From an uncultured Prevotellaceae bacterium (lineage in GTDB: Bacteria > Bacteroidota > Bacteroidia > Bacteroidales > Bacteroidaceae), in contig CAMOUQ010000002.1 in NCBI GenBank assembly GCA_946626595.1, forward strand, positions 1 to 64,000: DNA of 64,000 nucleotides. Reading direction: 5' to 3'. Both the position numbers and the translations under genes were made by a program. Position 1 is the stretch's first letter, and every line of letters starts with the position of its first letter. Below are positions 8,637-19,037 of this stretch, in pieces. Below the pieces are notes generated by a model. The model searched no databases. It worked only from the letters and a program-made list of their open reading frames with translations, and was not told the DNA's origin.

Positions 8637-10199
8637 ATGAAAATGAACAGGAAATTTCTTTTCGCACTCCTCTGCCTGTGCCTGTCCGTGAGCGGAATGC
8701 TGGCGCAGAGCCTGTCTCCCAGCACCAAGTGGCACTGGGAGGAGGGTACCATCGTCGTTGACCAGCCTGCACGCCCCGTTGGCCAGCAAAACGTCTTGGG
8801 CCTGACTACCCCCAAACTGGATGTCGTCCGGGTGGCCTTCGTCGGCCTGGGCATGCGCGGCCCCGGTGCCGTTGCCCGTTTCTGCTACATCCCCGGTGTG
8901 CAGATCGTGGCCCTCTGCGATTATGAGGCCAAGCGCGCCGAAGGCTGCCAGAAGTATCTGCGCGAGGCCGGACTGCCCCCCGCAGCCATCTACAGCGGCG
9001 CCAAGGGCTACGAAGAACTCTGCAAGCGCCCCGACATCGACCTGGTGTACGTGGCCACCGACTGGGACCACCACTTCCCCGTGGCCAAGTGCGCACTGGA
9101 GAACGGCAAGCACACGGCCATCGAGGTGCCCTCGGCCATGAATCTGGAACAGTGCTGGGAGCTCATCAACCTCTCGGAGCAGAAGCGGCTGCACTGCATG
9201 ATCCTGGAAAACTGCTGCTACGACTGGTTCGAACTGCGCGCCCTCAATATGGCTCAGCATGGCGTCTTCGGCGAAGTGCTGCGCGCACAGGGTGCCTACA
9301 TCCACAACCTCGACGACTTCTGGGCATACTACTGGAAGAACCCCGACGGCAGCGACCCCCAGAACCTGCACTGGCGACTGAAGTATAACAAGGAGAACCG
9401 CGGCGACGTGTATGCCACACACGGACTGGGCCCCGTGGCTCAGGTGATGGACATACACCGCGGCGACCGTTTCACCACACTCGTGGCCATGGACACAAAG
9501 AGCTCGCACGGCAAGGAACTGGTGGAGAAGAGCACCGGACGCCCCTGCGCCGAATTCCGCAACGGCGACCACACCACCACCCTCATGCGCACCTACAACG
9601 GCAAGGTGGTGGAGATACAGCACAACGTCATGAGCCCCCAGCCCTACAACCGCCTCTATCAGCTCACCGGCACCAAGGGCTTCGCCAACAAGTATCCCAT
9701 CTCCGGCTACGCACTGGATGCCAGCCAGTTGAAGGCCTCAGGCCAGCAGCCCCAGGTGGACAACCTCTCGAGCCACTCCTTCCTGCCCGATGCCGAGCGC
9801 AAGGCCCTGGAGGAGAAGTATGAGCACCCCATCATCAAGAAGTACGGCAAGATGGCTGCCGAGGTAGGCGGACACGGCGGTATGGACTTCTTCATGGACG
9901 CCCGCTTGGTCTATTGCCTGCAGAATGGTCTGCCCCTCGATATGGACGTCTACGACCTGGCCGAATGGTGCTGCCTGGCCGAACTGGGCGCCCTCTCGAT
10001 GGACCACAACTGCGCTGCCGTAGCCTTCCCCGACTTCACGCGCGGCTACTGGGACGTGCTGCCCGGCTACAAGCACGCCTATGCCACACCCGAGGCTGAA
10101 GCCCAGCAGGAAGCCAAGGCCAAGGCCTTCACGGCTGAGCAGAAGAAGATGTGCGCCGAGAAGAAACTCTGGGAGAAATACGACAAGGCCAAGAAGTAA
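8637..10199 (+). CDS. Secreted Gfo/Idh/MocA-family oxidoreductase, GH109-like
   Basis: 520 aa; signal peptide; NAD-binding VRVAFVGLGMRGPGAVARFCYIPGVQIVALCD; HTAIEVPSAMNLEQCWELI; GH109-like context. Confidence 0.85.
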   Translation: MKMNRKFLFALLCLCLSVSGMLAQSLSPSTKWHWEEGTIVVDQPARPVGQQNVLGLTTPKLDVVRVAFVGLGMRGPGAVARFCYIPGVQIVALCDYEAKRAEGCQKYLREAGLPPAAIYSGAKGYEELCKRPDIDLVYVATDWDHHFPVAKCALENGKHTAIEVPSAMNLEQCWELINLSEQKRLHCMILENCCYDWFELRALNMAQHGVFGEVLRAQGAYIHNLDDFWAYYWKNPDGSDPQNLHWRLKYNKENRGDVYATHGLGPVAQVMDIHRGDRFTTLVAMDTKSSHGKELVEKSTGRPCAEFRNGDHTTTLMRTYNGKVVEIQHNVMSPQPYNRLYQLTGTKGFANKYPISGYALDASQLKASGQQPQVDNLSSHSFLPDAERKALEEKYEHPIIKKYGKMAAEVGGHGGMDFFMDARLVYCLQNGLPLDMDVYDLAEWCCLAELGALSMDHNCAAVAFPDFTRGYWDVLPGYKHAYATPEAEAQQEAKAKAFTAEQKKMCAEKKLWEKYDKAKK

Positions 10200-10225
10200 T
10201 TCTTGAACACATCACCGCACACAAG

Positions 10226-10272
10226 AGAGAGGGGCTGCGCCGGATATTCGGACACAGCCCCTTCTCTTTTTG
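10226..10272 (+). terminator. Rho-independent-like terminator after the GH109-like gene
   Basis: AGAGAGGGGCTG...CAGCCCCTTCTCTTTTT hairpin followed by a T run. Confidence 0.6.
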
Positions 10273-10276
10273 TTGC

Positions 10277-10365
10277 CTGTGCGCATGGTCAGAGGTCGCG
10301 CTCTCTGTGCATGGTCAGAGGCTGCTCTGTGCACATGGTCAGAGGTTGCTCTGTGCGCATGGCTC
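10277..10365. repeat. 4-copy tandem repeat, ~24-nt period (26/24/24), core CATGGTCAGAGG
   Basis: CATGG starts at 10284, 10310, 10334 and 10358, each copy associated with GTGC and GCTCT; lies between convergent genes. Confidence 0.85.
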
Positions 10366-13300
10366 AGTGTTTGTATAGTTTCACGGACTTGCCTCCCCGG
10401 CTGACGATGTTCACACCCGGCGACAAGTGCTGTCGGCGAATGCCGTCGAGGTCGAAGATGGTCGGCGAGGCATTGTCGGAGGCGGGCAGGGCAGTGACGC
10501 CTACGGTGCCCTCCAGTTCCTGTTGCAGGAGCTTCAGGTCGGAGGTGAAGCCCACGTAGCTGACTACGGAACGCCCCTCGGCATTGGTCGACGTCAGGCC
10601 GAACACCGTCTCGCCGGTCAGTTCGTAGCCCTTGTTCTCTTCAATGCTCCAGGCGACCATGATGCGTCCGTCCTTCAAGGTGCGCACGTCTGTGGGGTTG
10701 ACGATGTTCACCCAGGTCCCGTTGATGTGCCACAGCTGCGAGTCGCCCTTCGTCTTCGACACTTCCGAGGCTACGGCCACCAGATACTTCATACCAGGCT
10801 TCAGATATTTCTGTTCCCTGTAGCGGAGGGCTATGTTCTGTGCCCCGGTCTTGGTGATGGTGATGGTGTTGTCGCGACTGCTGTATTTGATGTCGGACGA
10901 GCCCAGGCGGTCGCTGACGCGATTGCGGTACCAGTCTACGGCCTTCCAGGTGTAGAGGTTCGTGGGGATAGCGGTCTCCACGTTCACGCTGGTCTGGTGA
11001 CGCATGCCGAATCCGTCGGTGTAGGTTACGCTGATGTCGGTCTGGCCTTCCGTTGTCCCGGCATGTATCAGTCCGTCGCGCACGTAGGCCACTTGCGGGT
11101 TGCTGCTCTCGCATTGCGCTTCGAGGGTGACGAACTGTGAGGTGCCGTCGGCAAGGGTAGCCTTGACGGATAAGGTGCGCGTCTGGCCCAGATAGAGCTT
11201 CACGCTGGAGGGCGTTGCCTGTATGCCGGTCGTGGGGCTGCCGGTTTCCGATACGACGAGGTTGTCGTTGTCTATCTTCACCGATACCTCAGTCCCGTCG
11301 TATTCCACATCGCGGCTGAAGCGTACCGATTGCCTGATGCCCAGGCCGACATTCTTCGCTGCATCCACCAGCACGATGCGGAACGTACGACTGCGGAGCA
11401 TGCCGTCGAACTCGCCACTGCGCCGTCCGATGGTGAGCGTCTGTGAAGCATCGTCCCAGGTGAAGGGTATCTCGCTGAAGCGTCCCTGTTCGTAATTGTA
11501 GTTGTCACGCTCGTCCTCGTAGAGCGTGAAACTGCCGTCGGCACCTGCATAGATGCGCACCTCCAGGTTGTTCCAGTCGTGCTGCTCGCTGTATTGCACA
11601 TCGGGCCCCCAGGGAATGATGGTGCCCTGGCGCACGTAGAGCGGCATGAGCGAAAGGTCGACGTCGCGCCGCACCTCCTGTCCGCCCTCGTATTTCTGTC
11701 CTGTCCAGACGTCGGTCCAGTTGTCGCCCTTTGGGAGGTAGACGCTCCGCTGCTCGGCCTGCGGCTGCAAGACGGGGGCTACGAGCAGGTCGCGGCCGAA
11801 CATAAACTCGTCCTTCAGTCCATGCGTGGCCACATCGGCAGGGTAGGCAATGCCCATGGCCCGCATGAAGGAGAATCCCTCGTCATACACGCGGCGGTCG
11901 GTGCTGTAGATGTAGGGGAGCAGGGCATAGCGCAGATTGATGTAGCGGTGGATGATGTCGTAGTAGCTTTCGCCCTCTTTGCCAAACTGGTAGATGGCAC
12001 GGTCGGTGCCCGACCCGTGGCTGCGCATGATGGTGCAGAAGGTGCCGAACTGAATCCAGCGGCAGTAGAGTTCGTTGTAGCTGTCCTGACCAGGCCCATG
12101 GAATGAACCGTTGAAGAAACCGCCGATGTCGCTGTTCCAGCTGGGTATGCCGCAGGCCGAATAGTTGAGGGCGGCTGGTATCTGCCTGGCCAGTGTCTCC
12201 CACGAAGAGGTGATGTCGCCGCTCCAAGTGCCGGCACCATAGCGCTGCATGCCGATGAATCCGGAGCGAGTCATGATCATCACGCGCTTGGCTTCCGTCA
12301 GTTCCGACTTCTGGGCACGGTGGCCGTCGTAGACACCGCTGGCATGCATCAGGGGGAAGACATTGCGCATGGAACGCCACGTGTGGGTGCTCTGTAGCGA
12401 AAGCGGATTCAGTGTAGTATTGTCCGCCTCGTCCTTATCCAGCACGATGAAGTCGTTGGTACGTTCCCAGTCTTCGCCACCTTGGTAATGGTCGGGCTCG
12501 GACGAATCCACCCAATAGGCATCCACGCCCTTGCTCACCAGTCCGTCGTAGAGGCACTTCCAGTAGTAGTCGCGTGCCGATTGCTGGTACGGGCTGTAGA
12601 TGGCTACGCCGGAGTTTGGGGGATAGGTAGCCGTGATGATGTCGTTGCCCATCTTCATCAGTTGGTTGTGGGCCTTGAAGTGGGCAAACTGCTTGGTGTC
12701 TGGTCCGAAGTTGGCCCAGAAGGAGATGAGCAGGTGGGCACCGTCCTGGTGCAGTCCGTCAATCATCTTGGGATAGTCGTTCTTGAACGTGGGGTTAAGA
12801 AATTCCATAGCGTTCCACTGGTTGGCATCGCCCCAGTACTGCCAGTCCTGCACGACGCAGTCGATGGGCACCTGACGCGAGCGATACTTCTGCAGCACGC
12901 CCAGTGTCTCCGTAGCGCTCTGGTAGCGCTCCTTGCTCTGGAAGTAGCCGAAGGTCCACAGGGGCACCATCGTGGCCCGTCCCGTCAGTTCGCGTATGCG
13001 CTGCACCACCTCGTCGCCATTTTCTGCGGAGCCCACCAGCAGATAATAGTCGACGGCGTGGGCTGCCTCGGTCTTGAACGTAGTGCCCGAGTTGTTGTCG
13101 ACGAAGTCGCACGGGCCGTACAAGTCCCAGTAGAGGCCATAGCCACGTGTGGAATGAAAGAACGGAATCCACACCGAAGTGTTGTTCTGCACCATGTGGC
13201 TGTAGCTTTGGTTGCGGTGATTGAGGTTGCCGTCCTGCACTTGCCCCAGTCCATAGATGGCCTCGTCCTTCACCAGTTGAAACGTCTGTGCGACGTTGTA

Positions 13301-13678
13301 CGGGTCTATGGTGTGCGAGGCGCGTTTGGAGAAGACGGCTTTTGAGCGTTCCTTGATGAGCACGCTGCCGTCGGGACGGAAAAAGGCAAGCAGGCCCGAC
13401 TGCTTGTTACAGGTTACCATCACGCGGTCGGTCAGCAGGGTGTCGATGCGGTTTCCTTCTCGCTTCGTGACGTTCACCGCCTGGGGCTCCATCGTCACCA
13501 CTACCTTGGGGTCGGACTTGCCCAGGGCGTCTGCCTTCTGGTACTTTGTCACCCGTACGATTTCGGGCGAATAAAAAGAAATCTCTGTCACGATGCCTCC
13601 GGCAGTGACCGAATAGTCCTGTGCCATCAGTGGCATCAGTGTTGCTGCCAATAGGCATGTCAGCATTACTTTCTTCAT
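10364..13678 (-). CDS. Glycoside hydrolase family 31 (alpha-glucosidase/alpha-xylosidase-like) with DUF5110-like region and C-terminal sorting-like tail
   Basis: 1104 aa; GLGQVQDGNLNHRNQ, DAYWVDSSEPD nucleophile region, WSGDITSSWETL acid/base region; C-terminus IFDLDGIRRQHLSPGVNIVSRGGKSVKLYKH. Confidence 0.92.
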   Translation of the reverse strand: MKKVMLTCLLAATLMPLMAQDYSVTAGGIVTEISFYSPEIVRVTKYQKADALGKSDPKVVVTMEPQAVNVTKREGNRIDTLLTDRVMVTCNKQSGLLAFFRPDGSVLIKERSKAVFSKRASHTIDPYNVAQTFQLVKDEAIYGLGQVQDGNLNHRNQSYSHMVQNNTSVWIPFFHSTRGYGLYWDLYGPCDFVDNNSGTTFKTEAAHAVDYYLLVGSAENGDEVVQRIRELTGRATMVPLWTFGYFQSKERYQSATETLGVLQKYRSRQVPIDCVVQDWQYWGDANQWNAMEFLNPTFKNDYPKMIDGLHQDGAHLLISFWANFGPDTKQFAHFKAHNQLMKMGNDIITATYPPNSGVAIYSPYQQSARDYYWKCLYDGLVSKGVDAYWVDSSEPDHYQGGEDWERTNDFIVLDKDEADNTTLNPLSLQSTHTWRSMRNVFPLMHASGVYDGHRAQKSELTEAKRVMIMTRSGFIGMQRYGAGTWSGDITSSWETLARQIPAALNYSACGIPSWNSDIGGFFNGSFHGPGQDSYNELYCRWIQFGTFCTIMRSHGSGTDRAIYQFGKEGESYYDIIHRYINLRYALLPYIYSTDRRVYDEGFSFMRAMGIAYPADVATHGLKDEFMFGRDLLVAPVLQPQAEQRSVYLPKGDNWTDVWTGQKYEGGQEVRRDVDLSLMPLYVRQGTIIPWGPDVQYSEQHDWNNLEVRIYAGADGSFTLYEDERDNYNYEQGRFSEIPFTWDDASQTLTIGRRSGEFDGMLRSRTFRIVLVDAAKNVGLGIRQSVRFSRDVEYDGTEVSVKIDNDNLVVSETGSPTTGIQATPSSVKLYLGQTRTLSVKATLADGTSQFVTLEAQCESSNPQVAYVRDGLIHAGTTEGQTDISVTYTDGFGMRHQTSVNVETAIPTNLYTWKAVDWYRNRVSDRLGSSDIKYSSRDNTITITKTGAQNIALRYREQKYLKPGMKYLVAVASEVSKTKGDSQLWHINGTWVNIVNPTDVRTLKDGRIMVAWSIEENKGYELTGETVFGLTSTNAEGRSVVSYVGFTSDLKLLQQELEGTVGVTALPASDNASPTIFDLDGIRRQHLSPGVNIVSRGGKSVKLYKH

Positions 13679-13692
13679 TTTTTAATAGTGAT

Positions 13693-16600
13693 TTATTTTA
13701 CAATGAGTTTCTTGCCATTATGAATGTAGATTCCCTTGCGGTGGAAGGTAGCTGGCACAGGCCTTCCGGAAAGGTCGTAGAATGTGGCGGTGCGCTGAAG
13801 CGACGGTTGCTCAGGGGCAATGTCTGACAGGGCATCGCTGAGGTCGGAGGTCAGCATGATGCTGCGGAACTCGTCGATCTCCTGCTGACTGACACCGAGT
13901 TTCTCTACGAAGAAGGTGTTGAACTTCTCCTTCACGGTCTTGCCACTCAGGCCGAGAATGACGTCGTACATCTCGTTTTGCTTTTCACGAACGCGCAATC
14001 CGCCCAGGGAGAAGGTTGTAAGTTCGTAGTTCTTGTTCGACTGGTCCTGCGGCACTCCGAGCAGGCCCTCGAGCAACATGGAAAGCAAACCCGTGCGATC
14101 GGCTCCCCAGATGCAGTGGAAATAGACGGCCTTGTGCTTGCGCAGATTCGTCATGATGAGGTCGAATTCCGACTTCCAATGGCTGTAGCTGTCCGTCGAA
14201 GAAAGGTTTTCGGGGAAGCAGTCGTTGCCGTTGGCGAAGTAGAAGGTCTTGGTGGCTGGCGTGAATCCGAAGACTGACGTGCCGGCCCCACCTTCGTAGT
14301 CGATGCGCAAGTCTATCTCGGCGTCTATGCCCAGCAAGCGCAGACGTTTGATGTCGGCAGCCGTTGCCGTATGGCCGCCGTTCAGTTCGCCGCCACGATA
14401 TATCAGTCCGTAGCGGACGTATGACCCGTCGGTCGTCTGCCAGCCTCCCAGGTCGCGTATGTTGCTGATGCTGGGGGCGTATATCATGCGCAGGTGGCCG
14501 TCGGTGTGGAAGCGCCCCTTGCCGACAAGGTTGTCGCCAACCTTCACTTCGTAGTAGTAAGTGCGTTGTGGCGTCAGGTTGGGGATGTAGAGCAGGCGTC
14601 TGTCAGTCAGTCGGGCGTTGAGCACCTGCGGCTGGCTCATGTCGGCATGCTCGGAGTAAGTGATTCGGTATCTTGTGCTGCTGGCGTCGGCAACGGGGAT
14701 GCCGACGTTGTTGGGCTGGTCGCGGCGTGCTGGCGGTGCCTGGTTATAGTTGCCGATGTGGCTGCTCGTAGTGATTTTGTAGTTCTCCAGGAGCAGGAAC
14801 CGACGTGCCTGGAGGTTTTCCAGGTTGACGGTGAGGTCCATGTTCATGGGGTCGCAAACGACAAACGTCAGTTGTTCGGCCTTCGTCACAGTCTTGCCGT
14901 CGACAGAGGCGTGTGTCCAGGAGTAACGGTCGGGGTCGGCGGTGATGCTTCCTCCGTCCCAGGGCAGTGGGGTGGTGTCGCCCTCCTTATTCCGGATGGC
15001 AGAGGCCGGAATGCGGAAGTCGGCGATGTCCTTGCCTGCCTCCGCTACACAGGGCTCTCCTGGATGAATGGTGGAGACGGGGTAGATGGTGGCTGTCTTG
15101 TCCAGGATGCTGCCAATGGCATAGAGGCGAAGCGAATCGCTGTTGCTGAGTTCAAAGGGAAGGCATAAGGGGGTCAGCCGACCGGCAGTGAGAGACTTGC
15201 GGATGCTGACGGTGGGCGTAGTGCCGTAGAGCAGTTGCAGATGGTCGGCCAGGAACATGTTGTCTGTCTTCTGGGTGGCTTTGATGCGGAAGCCTAATTC
15301 CAGTTTGCCGTCGGTCGTTAGGTCGGCCTCCACCACGACTTCATAGTCGCCCTGTTGAAATGCTTTTACGGTAGTTGACTCGTTCATGGGCAGACTGCGG
15401 CCGTCGATGGTGGCATATATGTCCGTCTGACTGGTGGCTGCGTGGCGTGCATCGTCGAAGATGCTGGGCACCTGCTGTTGTTTCTTCCCTATAAATATGT
15501 ATGCGAGCCTGTCGTCCGTTCCGCTTTCGTACTGCTCAAGTGCCGCACTCATGCTTGTCGGACGGTACAGTGCATTGGCACGGAACGTATAGTGACCGGC
15601 CGGCATGCCCTCGAGTGTTTGTGACAGAGCGGTGAGGGCGCTGGTGTTGGCGGCATGCTGCAGGCCTGGATTGGGAAGCAGGACGCTGAGGTCGAACTGC
15701 CCGGTAACGGTCTCTCCCGTCTTTACCAAATCGAGCAGCGCCGTGTGGATGCGAGCATTCTGCCGGGCTATTTCCTCGTCGGAGACGTCGTCGGCCATGA
15801 GTGTTGCCTGCACTTCGCTAAGTACGGCATCGTAGGCACTGCGATCCAGAGCCTGGTTGGCTATTTTCTCGTAGCGACTGATGGCGGACAGGCGGCGTTC
15901 CTTTTCGTAGTTCTCGGTCTTGCCGTAGTAGATGAGGTGGAAGTCGTCGGCACGGAACCAACTGCACGAACGCATGCCGATGGTGAGGTTCGGCTCGGAG
16001 GGCATGAGGTAGATGGTGACCTCGTAATACTCCTTGAATGTCGACTTTGACTGGGGAACGAAACTGGTCACATACTGGTTGCCATACAGTTCTACGGGCA
16101 TTTTGGCGCTTGCATAGTTGTTGCTCGAGGCCAATGCACGCAGGCGATATTCACCTGGCTCCATGTTGCCGAGCGTCTGTTCCACAAAGTGTTCGGGACT
16201 TCCGAGGACATAGCTGTCGCTATTAGTCCATGTGTTGAACAAGTAGTCGCCGACGGTGCCTTCGGTCGTATATTCGTTCTCGTTCTTCTTCGCTCCGACA
16301 TCCGTATTCCCGCTGGGATGACCTGCAGCCCAACCGTCGAGTGTGCCCGTTTCGAAGGATGGATTAGTAATCAGGTATGTCACGTCGCTCACGTCACCCC
16401 CCTCGCTTTGATAGTACAGTTCGAAGTTGTCGAAGCATGTCCATGTTCTCGATGTGCTGACGCTGCATCGCAGGCCGATGGTCAGATTGCCACGTGTAAG
16501 GTGGTTGACCGTGAGGTTGTTCCAGTACTTTCCATTGTTGAAGTACTTGTTGGCATCGTTCATGCTGTTGGGCATCCAATAGTTCTTCCCGCCGACGGAA

Positions 16601-17769
16601 TACTGTGTGCCGCCGATTACATTAGTAGTCTGTGCATCGCGACATACTAAGGCCAGAGGCAATTGTTCGCTATTGGCGTACAGGTATCCCTCCGATTGCT
16701 TGACGCTTCCGTTGAGGAAGGCTGTCATGGCCTTGTCGTTTGCGTCCTGACTGCGCTGGAAGCCCTGCACGCGCAACATGTATGTGCCCTGTGGGATGTC
16801 GGGTATTGTCTGGTGGAGGTTGTAACTCTTGGAATAGAACTCGGCATTGCCGAAGGTCTGGAATCCGGGCTCTGTACCGTCCCATCCTAAGGCATTGTTG
16901 TTGGAGAACGAGGAATTGATGAGCAGGGGAGTCACGTTCAGCTGATAGCCTTTGGCAAGAGTGACTTCGCGCAGGAACGTACATGCCGCCGAGCGCAGAT
17001 TCAGTACAGCATTGAGTATCTCTGCCTCTGACGTGGCCCCTTCCACTATGCCCTTAGCCATAGCCAATGCCTCCGATATGGCCTGAAGGCTGGCTTCGTC
17101 GCTTGCGATATTGGTTTTGTCGTCAATCATTCCCTGAAGCATCTTCTCCAGTGACGTGAAGGCTTGGAATGGGGTCGATATCTTCAAGGCTGTGAGTTCG
17201 TCGTAAAGCGAACCTTCGGCAAAACACTTCCAATAGTATTTGCCGGCCGACGAACTGTTGCCCATAGTGTAACTGATGTATTTATCGTTGCCCACACACT
17301 GGAACTGGAAACCTTTGCCCGCAGTGTATGTGATGCGCCACAGCCCAAGTCCGTCGCCGTCCTGACCGTAGACATGACTTTTGCCCGAAGGTGCACTCTC
17401 GCCAGAGAAGAAACACCATCCAGCACTGTTCAGATAGGGGGCTCCGCCTATGCCGTTGGGAAATGGTTCGTGCAGCCCGTTGAATATGCTGATGCGATAT
17501 ACTTTCTCGTCTTTGTAGGTTATCTGCTCTGCTTTTAGCAGGTAGTAATTGTCTTTGCCGCTACAAATGACCGACGATTCGCCCGGCGACAATACATTTT
17601 GCATGGTTCCCTTCGTCCAGTAGGGGCTCAGGTACTTACCATTGTCGCTGTAGGCCATAATGAAATACTGCGACGTCAGGTCGTCCACCCGTGTTAGCTC
17701 AACATCTTCGGCAGATGCTGATACTAAAGCCATTACGGCAAGCACGATTGTAAGGAAATGTTTCTTCAT
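13693..17769 (-). CDS. Large secreted multidomain protein with CBM-like modules, Fn3-like region, C-terminal Y_phosphatase3-type tyrosine phosphatase and T9SS-like tail
   Basis: 1358 aa; signal peptide; ISNIRDLGGWQTTDGSYVRYGLIYRGGEL plus active site HCIWGADRTG; C-terminus FYDLSGRPVPATFHRKGIYIHNGKKLIVK. Confidence 0.8.
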   Translation of the reverse strand: MKKHFLTIVLAVMALVSASAEDVELTRVDDLTSQYFIMAYSDNGKYLSPYWTKGTMQNVLSPGESSVICSGKDNYYLLKAEQITYKDEKVYRISIFNGLHEPFPNGIGGAPYLNSAGWCFFSGESAPSGKSHVYGQDGDGLGLWRITYTAGKGFQFQCVGNDKYISYTMGNSSSAGKYYWKCFAEGSLYDELTALKISTPFQAFTSLEKMLQGMIDDKTNIASDEASLQAISEALAMAKGIVEGATSEAEILNAVLNLRSAACTFLREVTLAKGYQLNVTPLLINSSFSNNNALGWDGTEPGFQTFGNAEFYSKSYNLHQTIPDIPQGTYMLRVQGFQRSQDANDKAMTAFLNGSVKQSEGYLYANSEQLPLALVCRDAQTTNVIGGTQYSVGGKNYWMPNSMNDANKYFNNGKYWNNLTVNHLTRGNLTIGLRCSVSTSRTWTCFDNFELYYQSEGGDVSDVTYLITNPSFETGTLDGWAAGHPSGNTDVGAKKNENEYTTEGTVGDYLFNTWTNSDSYVLGSPEHFVEQTLGNMEPGEYRLRALASSNNYASAKMPVELYGNQYVTSFVPQSKSTFKEYYEVTIYLMPSEPNLTIGMRSCSWFRADDFHLIYYGKTENYEKERRLSAISRYEKIANQALDRSAYDAVLSEVQATLMADDVSDEEIARQNARIHTALLDLVKTGETVTGQFDLSVLLPNPGLQHAANTSALTALSQTLEGMPAGHYTFRANALYRPTSMSAALEQYESGTDDRLAYIFIGKKQQQVPSIFDDARHAATSQTDIYATIDGRSLPMNESTTVKAFQQGDYEVVVEADLTTDGKLELGFRIKATQKTDNMFLADHLQLLYGTTPTVSIRKSLTAGRLTPLCLPFELSNSDSLRLYAIGSILDKTATIYPVSTIHPGEPCVAEAGKDIADFRIPASAIRNKEGDTTPLPWDGGSITADPDRYSWTHASVDGKTVTKAEQLTFVVCDPMNMDLTVNLENLQARRFLLLENYKITTSSHIGNYNQAPPARRDQPNNVGIPVADASSTRYRITYSEHADMSQPQVLNARLTDRRLLYIPNLTPQRTYYYEVKVGDNLVGKGRFHTDGHLRMIYAPSISNIRDLGGWQTTDGSYVRYGLIYRGGELNGGHTATAADIKRLRLLGIDAEIDLRIDYEGGAGTSVFGFTPATKTFYFANGNDCFPENLSSTDSYSHWKSEFDLIMTNLRKHKAVYFHCIWGADRTGLLSMLLEGLLGVPQDQSNKNYELTTFSLGGLRVREKQNEMYDVILGLSGKTVKEKFNTFFVEKLGVSQQEIDEFRSIMLTSDLSDALSDIAPEQPSLQRTATFYDLSGRPVPATFHRKGIYIHNGKKLIVK

Positions 17770-17847
17770 GGTATCCTGTATTATTATATATTGTAGTATT
17801 CAGTCCACAAAGTTATAGTAAAATAAAGGAATTTACAAATTTTTTCG

Positions 17848-17855
17848 TATCTTTG
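17848..17855 (+). promoter_or_regulatory. Bacteroidetes -7 element TATCTTTG
   Basis: TTTTTTCGTATCTTTGCCCC upstream of the ATG at 17881. Confidence 0.65.
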
Positions 17856-17880
17856 CCCCTCGTAAGAAACAAAAACAAAA

Positions 17881-18405
17881 ATGAACCCCAACGAAACGAA
17901 CAAGACGATATTTAGCCACAACGTGCTGGAGTTCGTGACCGTCGCCGTAGAGTTCTGCGCCTTTCTCGAAAAGTCGCAGGGACGTCCGCGACAGGATTTC
18001 CTCGACACACTGCTCAAACTGCTGCCCCTGCTCTACATGAAGGCGCAGCTCCTGCCCGAGGTCGACAGCCAGGGCGACTTCCTGCCACGCGGCAAGGTGA
18101 CGGAGGACGACTATAACTACGTCCGCCGCACCGTCTATGACATACTGCCCGACGAGGACCAGTATCTCGACGTATCATACGACCGCGATATGGAGACCGA
18201 CGAGACACAATGGCATTCCGTGTCGGAACATTTGGCCGACATTTATCAACCCGTGCGCAACTTCCTGGCCGTCTATCAGGATGGGGTGGAAGACTGCATG
18301 GCGGACGCCCTTTGGGCTCTGCGCGACAGCTTCGAACTCTACTGGGGCGAGGCCGCCGTGAGTGCACTGAAGCGACTGCACGTAATAAGGTATGCCGAAC
18401 GATGA
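17881..18405 (+). CDS. DUF5063 domain-containing protein
   Basis: 174 aa; overlaps the next gene by ATGA; family call from sequence recall. Confidence 0.7.
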   Translation: MNPNETNKTIFSHNVLEFVTVAVEFCAFLEKSQGRPRQDFLDTLLKLLPLLYMKAQLLPEVDSQGDFLPRGKVTEDDYNYVRRTVYDILPDEDQYLDVSYDRDMETDETQWHSVSEHLADIYQPVRNFLAVYQDGVEDCMADALWALRDSFELYWGEAAVSALKRLHVIRYAER

Positions 18406-19037
18406 AGGAATTCTGGGACAAATACGATAAGAAACGCATCAACGAGTTGCCCGTCGTCAGTTTCGGGGGACGCATCATCGTGGTGCAGTCCGAAGCCGAG
18501 GCCGACAAGGCCGTGCGCTATCTCCTGGCACAGCCCATACTGGGGTTTGACACCGAGACACGCCCCTCGTTCCGCCCCGGACCGATGAATCCCGTAGCCC
18601 TCCTGCAGGTCGCCACACAGGACACCTGTTTCCTGTTCCGCCTCTGCAACATGGGGCTGCCCGACAGCGTCGTGCGCTTGCTCTCAGACCGCGAGGTGCT
18701 GAAGGTGGCCCTCTCGTGGCGCGACGACATCGGCCAGCTGCAGCGCCGGCGCCGATTCCGTACGGGCTACTTCTTCGAACTGCAGGAGCACGTCAAGGAG
18801 TTCGGCATCGAGGACCTCAGCCTGCAGAAAATCTTTGCCAACGTCTTCGGACAGAAGATTTCGAAGAGCCAACAGCTGACCAACTGGGAGGCTGACGCAC
18901 TCACCGAGAAGCAGAAACTCTATGCGGCCACCGATGCTTGGGCCTGTCTGCGACTCTACGAGGAACTGAAGCAACTGAAACAAACTGGTGAATGGAAACT
19001 ACTGAAACATGAAGAACTTATATCTACTGAAAAATAA
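18402..19037 (+). CDS. 3'-5' exonuclease domain protein (RNase D-like)
   Basis: MKEFWDKYDKKRINELPVVSFGGRIIVVQSEAEADKAVRYLLAQPILGFDTETRPSF...; DxE motif FDTE; YAATDAWACLRLY. Start corrected to 18402. Confidence 0.88.
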   Translation: MKEFWDKYDKKRINELPVVSFGGRIIVVQSEAEADKAVRYLLAQPILGFDTETRPSFRPGPMNPVALLQVATQDTCFLFRLCNMGLPDSVVRLLSDREVLKVALSWRDDIGQLQRRRRFRTGYFFELQEHVKEFGIEDLSLQKIFANVFGQKISKSQQLTNWEADALTEKQKLYAATDAWACLRLYEELKQLKQTGEWKLLKHEELISTEK

